This document shows, one piece after another, positions 16,920 to 24,367 of a stretch of 64,000 nucleotides of DNA (position 1 is its first letter; every line of letters starts with the position of its first letter). The DNA comes from Pseudarthrobacter sp. AL07 (lineage in GTDB: Bacteria > Actinomycetota > Actinomycetes > Actinomycetales > Micrococcaceae). The position numbers were made by a program, and so were the translations under genes. The stretch lies in contig NZ_JASBRB010000003.1 in the NCBI RefSeq assembly GCF_029960665.1, forward strand, positions 268,233 through 332,232. Reading direction: 5' to 3'. The notes under the pieces were generated by a model. The model saw nothing but the letters and a program-made list of their open reading frames with translations, was not told where the DNA came from and searched no databases.

Positions 16920-18188
16920 CTAGGTGGTGCGGGCTCGTGCGGGGGTGCGGGGGCTGTTCGGGGTGGTGGTGCCGTAGTCCGCTGTCTTGAAGTGCGACGG
17001 CGCGAACGGGCTGACGCGGACCACGTCGCCGATCACAATCACGGCAGGATTTGCGACGCCGGTGGCTTCCGCCTGGTCAGCGATGGAACCGAGCGTGCCG
17101 ATCGTCACGCGCTGATTCGGCAGATAGCCGTTCTCAACGATGCCAACTGGAGTGTCCTGAGGCAAACCGGCGCCGGCCAGGGCAGCGGCGGAGTCGCGAA
17201 GTGCGGCCACGCCCATCAGCAGGACGATGGTGTGGTCTGCCCGGGCGGGGACCTCGGACAACTCCTCATGGCCGGTGACAACACTGAAGCCCTTGGCTAG
17301 GCCGCGGTGCGTCACGGGGATGCCGGCGGCGGCCGGAACAGAGATCGCGGACGTGACGCCGGAGACGACTTCAACCTCGACGCCGTGCTGCCGGCAGTAT
17401 TCGGCTTCCTCGCCGCCGCGACCCAGGACGTAAGGGTCGCCGCCCTTGAGCCGGACCACGCGGTGCCCGGCGAGCGCTTCGTCGACGAGGATGCGGTTGA
17501 TCTCGGCCTGCGGCACAGGATGGTGGCCGGGGGTCTTGCCCACCTCGATGACCTGGACGTCAGGGCCCAGTTCGTTGAGCAGTTCGCGCGGGCCGAGGCG
17601 ATCGGCCACCACGACGTCGGCCTGACCCAGGAGCCGGCGGCCGCGGACGGTGATGAGGCCGGTATCGCCGGGCCCGCCACCCACAAGGGCCACGGAGCCC
17701 GCAGACGCACGGCGGCGGCGCAGCGGGAGATCGCCGGTTTCCAGGGCGGTGGCGACGGCGTCACGCAGGGCCATGGCGCGGCGCGGGTCTCCCCCGGCGT
17801 TCACGGCGATCTGCACGTCATCCACCACGGCGACGGCGGGCGTCCACGCGGCTGAGGCTTCGTGGTCGGAGGCGTTGACGCACCAGATGCGCTGCGCCTC
17901 GGCGTCGGCCGACACCCGGGTGTCCACGGCGGGATCGCCGGTGGCTGTCTGGACGAACCAGACGCCGTCGACGTCGGACGGAAGGTAAGTGCGCGGCTCC
18001 CAGGCGAGGAGGCCGGCGTCGGACAGTTCGCGGAGCGCGGCGGAGACAGCGGGAGCCACGACAGTGACCTGTGCACCGGCGTCGAGCAGCCCTTTGGCGC
18101 GGCGGGATGCCACGGGGCCGCCGCCCACCACCAGCACGGGGCGGCCGAGCAGCCGCAGTGCTGTGGGGTAAATATCCTGAATTGCCAT
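16920..18188 (-). CDS. Siroheme synthase: precorrin-2 dehydrogenase plus uroporphyrinogen-III C-methyltransferase
   Basis: A 422-residue fusion. Residues 1-150 form the NAD-binding precorrin-2 dehydrogenase part (LVVGGGPVASRRAKGLLDAG). Residues 160-400 form the SAM-dependent methyltransferase, with VALVGGGPGDTGLITVRG, VVADRLGP, RLKGGDPYVLGRGGEE and the VVSGVTSAISVPAAAGIPVT signature. The order matches CysG, but the short dehydrogenase part may lack the ferrochelatase activity of the E. coli enzyme, and a separate CbiX-type chelatase is at 29.4 kb. Its product is the cofactor of sulfite reductase. TACCGT lies 6 nt before the ATG, so the message is probably leaderless. Confidence 0.93.
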   Translation of the reverse strand: MAIQDIYPTALRLLGRPVLVVGGGPVASRRAKGLLDAGAQVTVVAPAVSAALRELSDAGLLAWEPRTYLPSDVDGVWFVQTATGDPAVDTRVSADAEAQRIWCVNASDHEASAAWTPAVAVVDDVQIAVNAGGDPRRAMALRDAVATALETGDLPLRRRRASAGSVALVGGGPGDTGLITVRGRRLLGQADVVVADRLGPRELLNELGPDVQVIEVGKTPGHHPVPQAEINRILVDEALAGHRVVRLKGGDPYVLGRGGEEAEYCRQHGVEVEVVSGVTSAISVPAAAGIPVTHRGLAKGFSVVTGHEELSEVPARADHTIVLLMGVAALRDSAAALAGAGLPQDTPVGIVENGYLPNQRVTIGTLGSIADQAEATGVANPAVIVIGDVVRVSPFAPSHFKTADYGTTTPNSPRTPARARTT

Positions 18189-18194
18189 GAATCA

Positions 18195-18256
18195 ACGGTA
18201 GGGCCGCTCAGTTTCACCAACAACGGCAGCGGAAACACCAGTTCACGTAAGGTAAC
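18195..18256 (-). promoter_or_regulatory. Siroheme synthase promoter with shared sulfur element
   Basis: Reading on the minus strand, GTGAACTGGTGTTTCC (18231-18246) is followed by a TTGTTG-like -35, then TACCGT (18200-18195) and, after 6 nt, the ATG. The same arrangement precedes sir (29.3 kb) and the Ssu-type operon (24.2 kb). The element and promoter boxes are read directly; the regulator is unknown. Confidence 0.65.
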
Positions 18257-18290
18257 CCTGCGTCATATTCGGTGCTGCCCCGGTTCCGGT

Positions 18291-18587
18291 CTACTTTACG
18301 GCGATGAGCTCGACCAGCCGGATGTTGGGATCCTTGGCCAGGAGGCTTGGGCCGTGTTCGCCGAGCGCCGCCGGGATGGCACCGCTGAGATGCTCCTGCC
18401 GCGCTTCCTCGGTCTCGAAGGTGTCGAAGATGCCGAAGGTGTTTTCGTCGACGCGGAAGGCGTACCAGGTCTTAGTGCCCGGCTCGGTGGCCACGATGTC
18501 ACGGCCTCCACTGAGGAAGTCCCAGACGTCCTGCTCCTTGCCCGGCTTGGCCTCGACCAGTGCCAGTACTCCAAAGTTAAGCGCCAT
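18291..18587 (-). CDS. Antibiotic-biosynthesis-monooxygenase-like (ABM) protein
   Basis: A 98-residue protein of the dimeric alpha/beta barrel type. The pattern VLALVEAKPGKEQDVWDFL, followed by the strand GTKTWYAFRVDENTFGIFDT and the helix EEARQEHLSGAIPAAL, fits ABM/quinol monooxygenase-like proteins. The substrate cannot be inferred. ATG 18587 has a strong AGGAGA site; the longer open frame upstream lacks protein character. It is followed by the promoter region of the siroheme operon and shows no clear link to it. Confidence 0.8.
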   Translation of the reverse strand: MALNFGVLALVEAKPGKEQDVWDFLSGGRDIVATEPGTKTWYAFRVDENTFGIFDTFETEEARQEHLSGAIPAALGEHGPSLLAKDPNIRLVELIAVK

Positions 18588-18721
18588 TGCAGTCTCCTCA
18601 AAAACATCCGCGGAATCGGCCGCCTGCCGGCCTATGCCAGAGTCTAGGAAGATGCCCGGACCAGAACAAGGGTGCGCCGGAACGATGGGATTCCGCTGAC
18701 GCCTCGCGGTGCACGTCCCGG

Positions 18722-19666
18722 CTACTGCCCGTACAGACCGGTACTGAGATAGCGGAAGCCGGAGTCGACCATGACGGTGACAACGGTTGCGTCTGGACCG
18801 AGCTGTTCGGCCACGCGAAGCGCGGCAACGACATTTCCTCCGGAGGATGTGCCGGCGAAGATGCCCTCCTCGCGGGCGAGCCTCCGGCTCATCGCCATCG
18901 CTTCTTCCGATGAGACACGTTCGATCGCATCCACCTCCGCTGGCTCCCAAAGCGGGGGAATAAAGCCGATGCCGGTCCCCTCAATCCGGTGGGAGCCCGT
19001 CGGGCCCCCGGAGAGTACGGCAGACTCGGCAGGCTCAACGGCAATGATCCGTACCCCGGGAAGGTGGGCGCGCAGGGCACGCGCCGTGCCGTGGATCGAG
19101 TGGGCGGTGCCGACGAACTGGACAAAAGCGTCGACGCGGCCGTAGGACTGTTGCCAGATTTCCTGGCCCAACGTAAGGTAACCCGTCACGGCGTCGCGGT
19201 TGTTGAGCTGGTCGCAAGCCCAATGGCCTGGCTGCGCGCTCAGTTCACCCGCCCGGGCGATCATCGCCTTGATCAGCCGCTCCGTGATCCGTCCGTGGTC
19301 GCTCGGCACGTCCTCAACCGTTGCCCCCAGCGCCTCCATGGTGCGGCGTTTCTCGTCACTGAACGCGTCCGAAAAAACTACATGGAGCCCGTAGCCCTTG
19401 GCTGCGCAGACCAGGGCGAGCGAGATGCCAGTTGTCCCGGCGGTGTACTCGACGACCGTATCGCCGGGGGTGAGATCACCGCGGGCTTCGGCTCCTCTGA
19501 TCGCCGCCACGGCCATCCGGTCCTTCATGCTCCCGGTGGGGTTCGCGAACTCCAGCTTGGCGAGCACCCTGGCTGACCCGGGCGGCACTACTTTCCGCAG
19601 TTCGATCAGGGGGGTGGAACCGATCCCCGCCAGTACGCCCTCGCCTGGTCCCACCGCACGTTCCAT
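18722..19666 (-). CDS. PLP-dependent cysteine synthase-like protein
   Basis: A 314-residue fold-type II PLP enzyme related to O-acetylserine sulfhydrylase and cystathionine beta-synthase. The PLP lysine is in NPTGSMKDRMAVAAI, the substrate loop is EYTAGTTGISLALVCAA, and the glycine-rich phosphate loop is GTSSGGNVVAA. Its place within the sulfur island fits a role in sulfide assimilation, but it carries no sulfur-element promoter and the family also contains diaminopropionate and other synthases. ATG 19666 has GGAG 6 nt upstream; a TTG seven codons earlier is also open. Confidence 0.82.
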   Translation of the reverse strand: MERAVGPGEGVLAGIGSTPLIELRKVVPPGSARVLAKLEFANPTGSMKDRMAVAAIRGAEARGDLTPGDTVVEYTAGTTGISLALVCAAKGYGLHVVFSDAFSDEKRRTMEALGATVEDVPSDHGRITERLIKAMIARAGELSAQPGHWACDQLNNRDAVTGYLTLGQEIWQQSYGRVDAFVQFVGTAHSIHGTARALRAHLPGVRIIAVEPAESAVLSGGPTGSHRIEGTGIGFIPPLWEPAEVDAIERVSSEEAMAMSRRLAREEGIFAGTSSGGNVVAALRVAEQLGPDATVVTVMVDSGFRYLSTGLYGQ

Positions 19667-19776
19667 GTTCTTCTCCACATCGCGCAACGCCTGCCCTGAT
19701 GACTCCGGATAAGTCCCAAGGTATACCCCTCAGGACCGAGAGTTACGAGATATTCCGGTGCAACGGGGCGGACGTG

Positions 19777-20400
19777 TCAGCCGCCATCGGGAGGTCCGTC
19801 CAGCAGCGCCTGCTTCAGGAGTGCACCGGCAGTCCACCGCATAGAAGCGACCGCCTCTTCCCTGCTCAGGCCGCCGATGTCCGTCAGCCAGACCAGCGAC
19901 TCAATGCCGGTGGCGCTGCGGATGGCCAGGACCAGCCGATGGATGTCCGGCTCCGCCATCTTTTCCTGGAGCGGGGAGAGCGCCTCGGCAATCCACGTGA
20001 TCGCCCTGCCTTGGCGCAGGGGCAGGCTTCGGCGCTCGTCGGCGGTCTGCTCCAGTGAGAGCCTCAACATGGTCCGCTGCTGTGCTTCAGTCTCGAGAAT
20101 CATCCTGGTGAACTGGGCAACCACCGCGTCCAGCCGATCAACGACGTCGGCCGGCGGATGTTCGGGCAGCAACGATGTGGCGGCGGTTTCCGGATGGGCG
20201 GCAGCCAGCAGCTCCCGCTGCCCCGGGAAGTACCGGTACGCGGTGCTGCGCGCGACCCCGGCGACCAGCGCGGCATCGTCCACTGTTGGCGCGGCGCCAT
20301 CCGCGACAAGCTGGCGCGCCGCAGCAACCAGCGCATCGAGGGTGCGGCGTTTCTGGCCGGTGCGGCCGACGTCTGCATAGGGTCTTGACATGCTCTTCAT
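19777..20400 (-). CDS. TetR-family transcriptional regulator
   Basis: A 207-residue repressor-type protein. The N-terminal helix-turn-helix (about residues 15-65) includes LVADGAAPTVDDAALVAGVA and RSTAYRYFPGQRELLAA; the C-terminal effector domain is divergent. It is transcribed away from the cupin gene at 20467, and a 22-bp perfect palindrome lies between them, so it very probably represses both genes. An ATG three codons downstream (20391) is an alternative start. Confidence 0.9.
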   Translation of the reverse strand: MKSMSRPYADVGRTGQKRRTLDALVAAARQLVADGAAPTVDDAALVAGVARSTAYRYFPGQRELLAAAHPETAATSLLPEHPPADVVDRLDAVVAQFTRMILETEAQQRTMLRLSLEQTADERRSLPLRQGRAITWIAEALSPLQEKMAEPDIHRLVLAIRSATGIESLVWLTDIGGLSREEAVASMRWTAGALLKQALLDGPPDGG

Positions 20401-20415
20401 GGTACCACAGTCTTG

Positions 20416-20437
20416 TTATGGGACCATGGTCCCATAA
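20416..20437. promoter_or_regulatory. Perfect 22-bp palindrome, predicted TetR operator
   Basis: The central 20 bases are TATGGGACCATGGTCCCATA and the flanking T and A extend the symmetry. It lies 16 bp from the TetR start and 30 bp from the cupin ATG, an ideal place for a shared operator. Confidence 0.75.
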
Positions 20438-20466
20438 GTCTTCCGACCACTATTGAGGCGACCACC

Positions 20467-20961
20467 ATGAAGACGAAGAGCTCAGCATCCGCAGTTGTCC
20501 TCCAGCCCGGCGAAGGGGCCAGGCGCTGGTTCTTCGGCGGCGGAGTGCAGACCTGGAAGGCCACGGAGGAAGACACCGCGGGGGCTTTCCTGCTCTTCGA
20601 AGTCGAGATGGCCTTGAACAAGGTGACGCCGATGCACACCCATCCGGACTCTGACGAAACGCTGTACATCCTGGCCGGCGAGATCCTGATGAACATGGAC
20701 GGCACGGAGCATCGCGTCGCAGCGGGTGGCGTGACCATTGCACCCAGGCGTGTCCCGCACGCTTTCAAAGTCCTCCAGGAGGGGACCCGCGTGCTGTGCC
20801 TGCACACCCCCGGCGGCGCCCAGGCCTTCTACTTCGGAGCGAGCGAACCTCTCATTGACGGCGAAGGAACAGGACTTGTGGACTTTGACCGCATCCGTGA
20901 ATCAGGGCAACTCAACGGCGGCATCGAGATCCTGGGGCCGCCGCCGTTCCCTGAGGCGTAG
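20467..20961 (+). CDS. Cupin-domain protein
   Basis: A 164-residue single-domain cupin. The metal-site motif 1 is visible as MHTHPDSDETLYILAGEI (His, His, Glu) and motif 2 follows at VPHAFKVL. It could be a small-molecule dioxygenase, an isomerase or a non-enzymatic binding protein; the sequence does not decide. ATG 20467 is preceded by GAGG. It is the only gene on the plus side of the predicted TetR operator and is therefore the likely regulated target. Confidence 0.85.
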   Translation: MKTKSSASAVVLQPGEGARRWFFGGGVQTWKATEEDTAGAFLLFEVEMALNKVTPMHTHPDSDETLYILAGEILMNMDGTEHRVAAGGVTIAPRRVPHAFKVLQEGTRVLCLHTPGGAQAFYFGASEPLIDGEGTGLVDFDRIRESGQLNGGIEILGPPPFPEA

Positions 20962-20971
20962 TCCCGGAGGC

Positions 20972-21187
20972 TTAGCCGTGGGAACCCTGGTCCTCAAGGC
21001 CGGCCACGAACCGGCCGCGGCTGGTGATGAGCCGCTGCAGGTAGCGGCGCAGGACCAGTTCCTCCACCAGCCGGCCCAGAAACCCGAACGGCGCCGTAAA
21101 CTCCACCCGGTCCGTCATGGCGCCAGTCTGCCAGACGTCGTGGCCGAGTTTCCGGTGGGTGCGGCGACGGGTCTGCTGAGTGGCTAA
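20972..21187 (-). pseudogene. C-terminal remnant of an SRPBCC-family gene
   Basis: The minus-strand frame is open from about 21187 to a TAA at 20972. The coding-like part is MTDRVEFTAPFGFLGRLVEE and LVLRRYLQRLI (ATG at 21118, 48 codons). This is the typical last strand and long C-terminal helix of SRPBCC/polyketide-cyclase proteins, and the roughly 100 residues that should precede it are missing. A different part of such a gene survives at 15172. I read it as decay; a short translated product cannot be excluded. Confidence 0.6.
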
Positions 21188-21214
21188 TAGTTACGCGTTT
21201 TGGTCTTGGAACAG

Positions 21215-21253
21215 AGCAGAGCCCGACGGCGGGACTCGCCATCGGGCTCTGCT
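21215..21253. terminator. Hairpin terminator downstream of the Ssu-type operon
   Basis: Arms AGCAGAGCCCGA (21215-21226) and TCGGGCTCTGCT (21242-21253) pair perfectly, with further inner pairs. It lies 36 bp past the permease stop. Confidence 0.75.
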
Positions 21254-21288
21254 GGCACGTTTCTGCCACTTTTGCAGGTGCCGCCGCG

Positions 21289-22245
21289 TTAGCGCGTGCT
21301 GCCGGCGAGCAGGCCGCGGCTACGGAGGAGGCGCTTCTCGATCGGGGCAAAGACCAGCAGCTCGATCAGGATGCCGACACCCAGGATCAGCAGGATTGCC
21401 GACATCACCACGGTCATGTCGGACAGGATGCGGCCCTGGTCGAGAAGCGAGCCCAGGCCAAAGCCGATGGTGCCGCCCACAGCGATGATTTCCGCAGCCA
21501 TGAGGGACCGCCACGAGAAGGCCCAGCCCTGTTTGAGGCCGCCGAGGTAGCCGGGCAGCGCCGCGGGCAGGATAATCTGGAGGGCCATCTGTAGCCGGTT
21601 CGCGCCCAGGACCGTACCCACGCGGCGGTACTGCGGCGGGATCTGGTCCACTCCGGAGATCAGCCCGTTGATGATCGAGGGGATGGCGCCCATAAACACG
21701 ACGAAGTAGACGGTGGCGTCGGTGAGGCCGAACCAGATGATGGCCGCGGGCACCCAGGCAACGGACGGCAGCACCTGCAGGCCGGAAATCAGCGGCCCGA
21801 AGGCACGGCGCAGTGGCGCAACCTGGGCAAGCAGCAACCCCACCGGAGTGGCGATGGCAACGCTGATCAGGAACCCGACCAGCCCACGCTGCAGCGACGT
21901 CCACACCGCTTCCTGCAGTTTGCCCTCGCCCCAGAGGACGCCGATCTGGCCCAGGACGTCCAGCGGACCGGGTACCAGGTCGCGGCGCTTGAGGCCCAGA
22001 GAGACGTAGAACTGCCAGATCAGGACCAGGACCACCAGGGCCGCGACGGGCAGGAGCACACGGCTCCAGTCGATCCGGTGCTTGCGCGCGGCGTCGGACT
22101 GGAGCGAATCAAGCCCGGCCTCGAGCTCGCGCAGGTCCTCGTGCCCGGTGGAAGAGCGGGTCAGGGCGGCGTGGACTTTGCGGGTTTCCGGCTTGGCCTC
22201 GACCACCGGGTCGGCCTCGGCGACGGGCGTGGGGTTATTTGGCAT
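21289..22245 (-). CDS. ssuC: Sulfonate/nitrate-type ABC transporter permease
   Basis: A 318-residue membrane permease of the BPD_transp_1 type with about six helices after a charged N-terminal tail of about 55 residues. The cytoplasmic EAA-like loop is visible near ANRLQMALQIILPAALPGYLG. Its ATG (22245) overlaps the last 11 bases of the ATPase gene, which indicates translational coupling. The SsuC assignment comes from the family pattern and from the sulfur-type promoter of the operon; taurine or another organosulfur compound is possible. Confidence 0.82.
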   Translation of the reverse strand: MPNNPTPVAEADPVVEAKPETRKVHAALTRSSTGHEDLRELEAGLDSLQSDAARKHRIDWSRVLLPVAALVVLVLIWQFYVSLGLKRRDLVPGPLDVLGQIGVLWGEGKLQEAVWTSLQRGLVGFLISVAIATPVGLLLAQVAPLRRAFGPLISGLQVLPSVAWVPAAIIWFGLTDATVYFVVFMGAIPSIINGLISGVDQIPPQYRRVGTVLGANRLQMALQIILPAALPGYLGGLKQGWAFSWRSLMAAEIIAVGGTIGFGLGSLLDQGRILSDMTVVMSAILLILGVGILIELLVFAPIEKRLLRSRGLLAGSTR

Positions 22246-22960
22246 GGCGGCGAATCTCCTCACGCAGCCGGGCGGTGATGACCCCGGTCAGCTGTCCGGC
22301 CAGGCCGGCGTCGGTTCGGTGTTCTTCAGTGACGGCCCATTCCTGGACCACGCGGCCGGGGCGGGACGACAGCAGCAGCACACGCTGGCCCAGCCGCACG
22401 GCCTCGCGGACGTTGTGGGTCACGAAAACGATGGTCCGCCCGGTTTCCTTCCAGATGCGTTCCAGTTCGTCGTGCAGGAGGTCGCGTGTGATGGCGTCCA
22501 GGGCGGCAAACGGCTCATCCATCAGCAGCAGCTGCCGGTCCTGCGACAGGGCCCGGGCCAGTGCCACACGCTGGCGCATACCGCCGGAGAGCTCGTGCGG
22601 ACGTTTGTCCCCCGCCTCGCCGAGGTGCACCAGCTCCAGCAGCTCGTTGGCCTTGATCCGGCGTGCAGCTTTCCCCACACCGCGCAGCTTCAGGGCCAGC
22701 TCGATGTTCTCCCGCGCCGTCAGCCAGGGGAAGAGGGCTGCGTCCTGGAACATAAAGGCTGCTCCGTCGCTGGGTACTTCAAGGGCGCCCGACGTCGGGA
22801 CGTCCAGTCCCGCCATGATGTTGAGCAGGGTGGATTTGCCGCAGCCGGACGCACCGAGGAGGGCAACGAATTCGCCCGCGCCGATGGTTGCGTTGACGTC
22901 GTCCAGCACCGGGGCGCCGTCGCCGAAGCGCTTGCCCAGGTTTTCCAGTACGACTGGCAT
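22235..22960 (-). CDS. ssuB: Sulfonate/nitrate-type ABC transporter ATP-binding protein
   Basis: A 241-residue ATPase. Walker A is LLGASGCGKSTLL, the Q-loop region is FMFQDAALFPWL, the signature is LSGGMRQRVALARAL and Walker B is LLLMDEPFAALDA. The H-loop is FVTHNVREAV. It matches the SsuB/TauB/NrtD branch. It lies 38 bp after the binding-protein gene and overlaps the permease gene. Confidence 0.86.
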   Translation of the reverse strand: MPVVLENLGKRFGDGAPVLDDVNATIGAGEFVALLGASGCGKSTLLNIMAGLDVPTSGALEVPSDGAAFMFQDAALFPWLTARENIELALKLRGVGKAARRIKANELLELVHLGEAGDKRPHELSGGMRQRVALARALSQDRQLLLMDEPFAALDAITRDLLHDELERIWKETGRTIVFVTHNVREAVRLGQRVLLLSSRPGRVVQEWAVTEEHRTDAGLAGQLTGVITARLREEIRRHAK

Positions 22961-22998
22961 GGTCCCGTCCTTAAGTAATTGGTGGCGAGTTTGTGAGG

Positions 22999-24156
22999 TC
23001 AGTCCTCGCCGAGGCCGGCGGCGGAGACGCGGTGGGAGGTCCCCATGACTTCGTTCAGGGCACGGAGGTCGAACAGTCCGGTGATGTCCGCCTGCTTCGT
23101 GGTGCCGGCTTTCACCCCGTCCTCGAGGAGCTTGGGGTAGGTTCCCGCGAGCGGATCCACCGTGAAAACCACGTTCTGAAGGGCGCGCTCAAGGACATCG
23201 GCCGGGAGGGCCGCGCCAGCCGATTCCTGCAGGGCGCTGTTGATGACGCCCGTCTTCTCCGCGGCGGGCGTGTCATTCAGCCACGCCACCGACTCGGCAT
23301 GGCCCTGCAGCAGCGCCTTCACCGTGTCCGGATGCGCGGCGGCAAACTTCTTGTTCACAATCAGGATCGTGGTGGGGAACTCGCCGGCCTTGCCGGAAAG
23401 TGAGCCGTCCCAGAGGTCCTTTTCGTCCACCAGAACCTTGGCCCCGGCGGTCAGCACCAGGCGGGAGGCCCAGGGCTCGGGCAACCATGCGCCGTCGAGC
23501 TTTCCATCCTGGAACAGTTTCAGCGTCTGGGCGTTCTCAGTGGGGTTGATCGCAACATCGCCGCTGCCGTCCACATTTGTTTTGTAGCCCTGCGAGCCGA
23601 GCCACGCGCGGAGAGCCACATCCTGCGTCCCGCCCAGCTGCGGCGAGGCGAGGGTCTTGCCCTTGAGCTCGGCCGCGGACGTGATCCCGGGACGCACAAC
23701 GAGCTGCGCACCACCGGCAGCGGCACCGGCAAGGATACTCACGGACTCCCCTTCGCTCTTGACGAACGAGTTGATGGCGGGGTTCGGGCCGATGTAGGTG
23801 GCGTCGATGGCGCCGGCGTTCAGCGCCTCGATCGCGGCCGGTCCCGCATTGAAAGTCTCGGTGCTGAGCTTGGTGTCACCCAGGTTCCGGGCAAGGATCC
23901 CCTGCTTCACGCCCACCAACGCGGGAGCATGAGTCAGGTTTCCAAAGTAGCCCAGCTTCAGTTCCGCGGCCGGACTGGGCGACGGGATGGCTGCCTCAGC
24001 CGCCGTATTGCGGGAAATGGTGGACGCCACCACGGCACCGGCAGCGATCAGGAGGACGAGTCCGATCGCCAGCGCCGCCTCGAGGGCGCGCTTTCGCTGG
24101 GGTACTGCGTTTTCGCCTGCCACGATGCGGGTCATCCCCGGCCTTGAACTGGTCAT
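22999..24156 (-). CDS. ssuA: Sulfonate/nitrate-type ABC transporter substrate-binding protein
   Basis: A 385-residue periplasmic-type binding protein of the SsuA/NMT1 fold (LKLGYFGNLTHAPALVGVKQ, DATYIGPNPAINSF, ASPQLGGTQDVALRAWL, WLPEPWASRLV). The N-terminus has a hydrophobic segment (ALAIGLVLLIAAGAVVAS) but no lipobox cysteine, so it is either cleaved or retained as a signal anchor. The exact ligand is inferred only from its sulfur-island position. TATGGT with a 6-nt gap precedes the ATG, which suggests a leaderless message, and the shared sulfur element lies at 24199-24213. Confidence 0.85.
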   Translation of the reverse strand: MTSSRPGMTRIVAGENAVPQRKRALEAALAIGLVLLIAAGAVVASTISRNTAAEAAIPSPSPAAELKLGYFGNLTHAPALVGVKQGILARNLGDTKLSTETFNAGPAAIEALNAGAIDATYIGPNPAINSFVKSEGESVSILAGAAAGGAQLVVRPGITSAAELKGKTLASPQLGGTQDVALRAWLGSQGYKTNVDGSGDVAINPTENAQTLKLFQDGKLDGAWLPEPWASRLVLTAGAKVLVDEKDLWDGSLSGKAGEFPTTILIVNKKFAAAHPDTVKALLQGHAESVAWLNDTPAAEKTGVINSALQESAGAALPADVLERALQNVVFTVDPLAGTYPKLLEDGVKAGTTKQADITGLFDLRALNEVMGTSHRVSAAGLGED

Positions 24157-24162
24157 AGTTTC

Positions 24163-24213
24163 ACCATAGGGAGAGACCTACACCCATTCAATGAAGCAGA
24201 AACGGGGGGTCAC
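24163..24213 (-). promoter_or_regulatory. Ssu-type operon promoter with shared sulfur element
   Basis: On the minus strand GTGACCCCCCGTTTC (24213-24199) precedes TTGAAT (-35), a 17-bp spacer, TATGGT (24168-24163), 6 nt and the ATG. The element-to-ATG distance is 43 bp, within one base of the siroheme synthase and sir promoters. Confidence 0.65.
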
Positions 24214-24301
24214 GCGGGTTCATGCAGCGTCACATTCCGGGCCTGATTCTGTCCCAGCCCAGACACCGCCGCGGACAGATCCTGGGCGGCCCTAAACGGC
24301 T

Positions 24302-24347
24302 CTGCCCCGCATAACCGGTGCTGGGCAGCAACGTCTATGCGGGGCAG
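24302..24347. terminator. Hairpin downstream of cysN
   Basis: Arms CTGCCCCGCATA (24302-24313) and TATGCGGGGCAG (24336-24347) are perfectly complementary. It lies 21 bp beyond the cysN stop and separates the sir-cys operon from the Ssu-type promoter. Confidence 0.75.
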
Positions 24348-24367
24348 GGCAGCTCAAGCTGAGCGGA

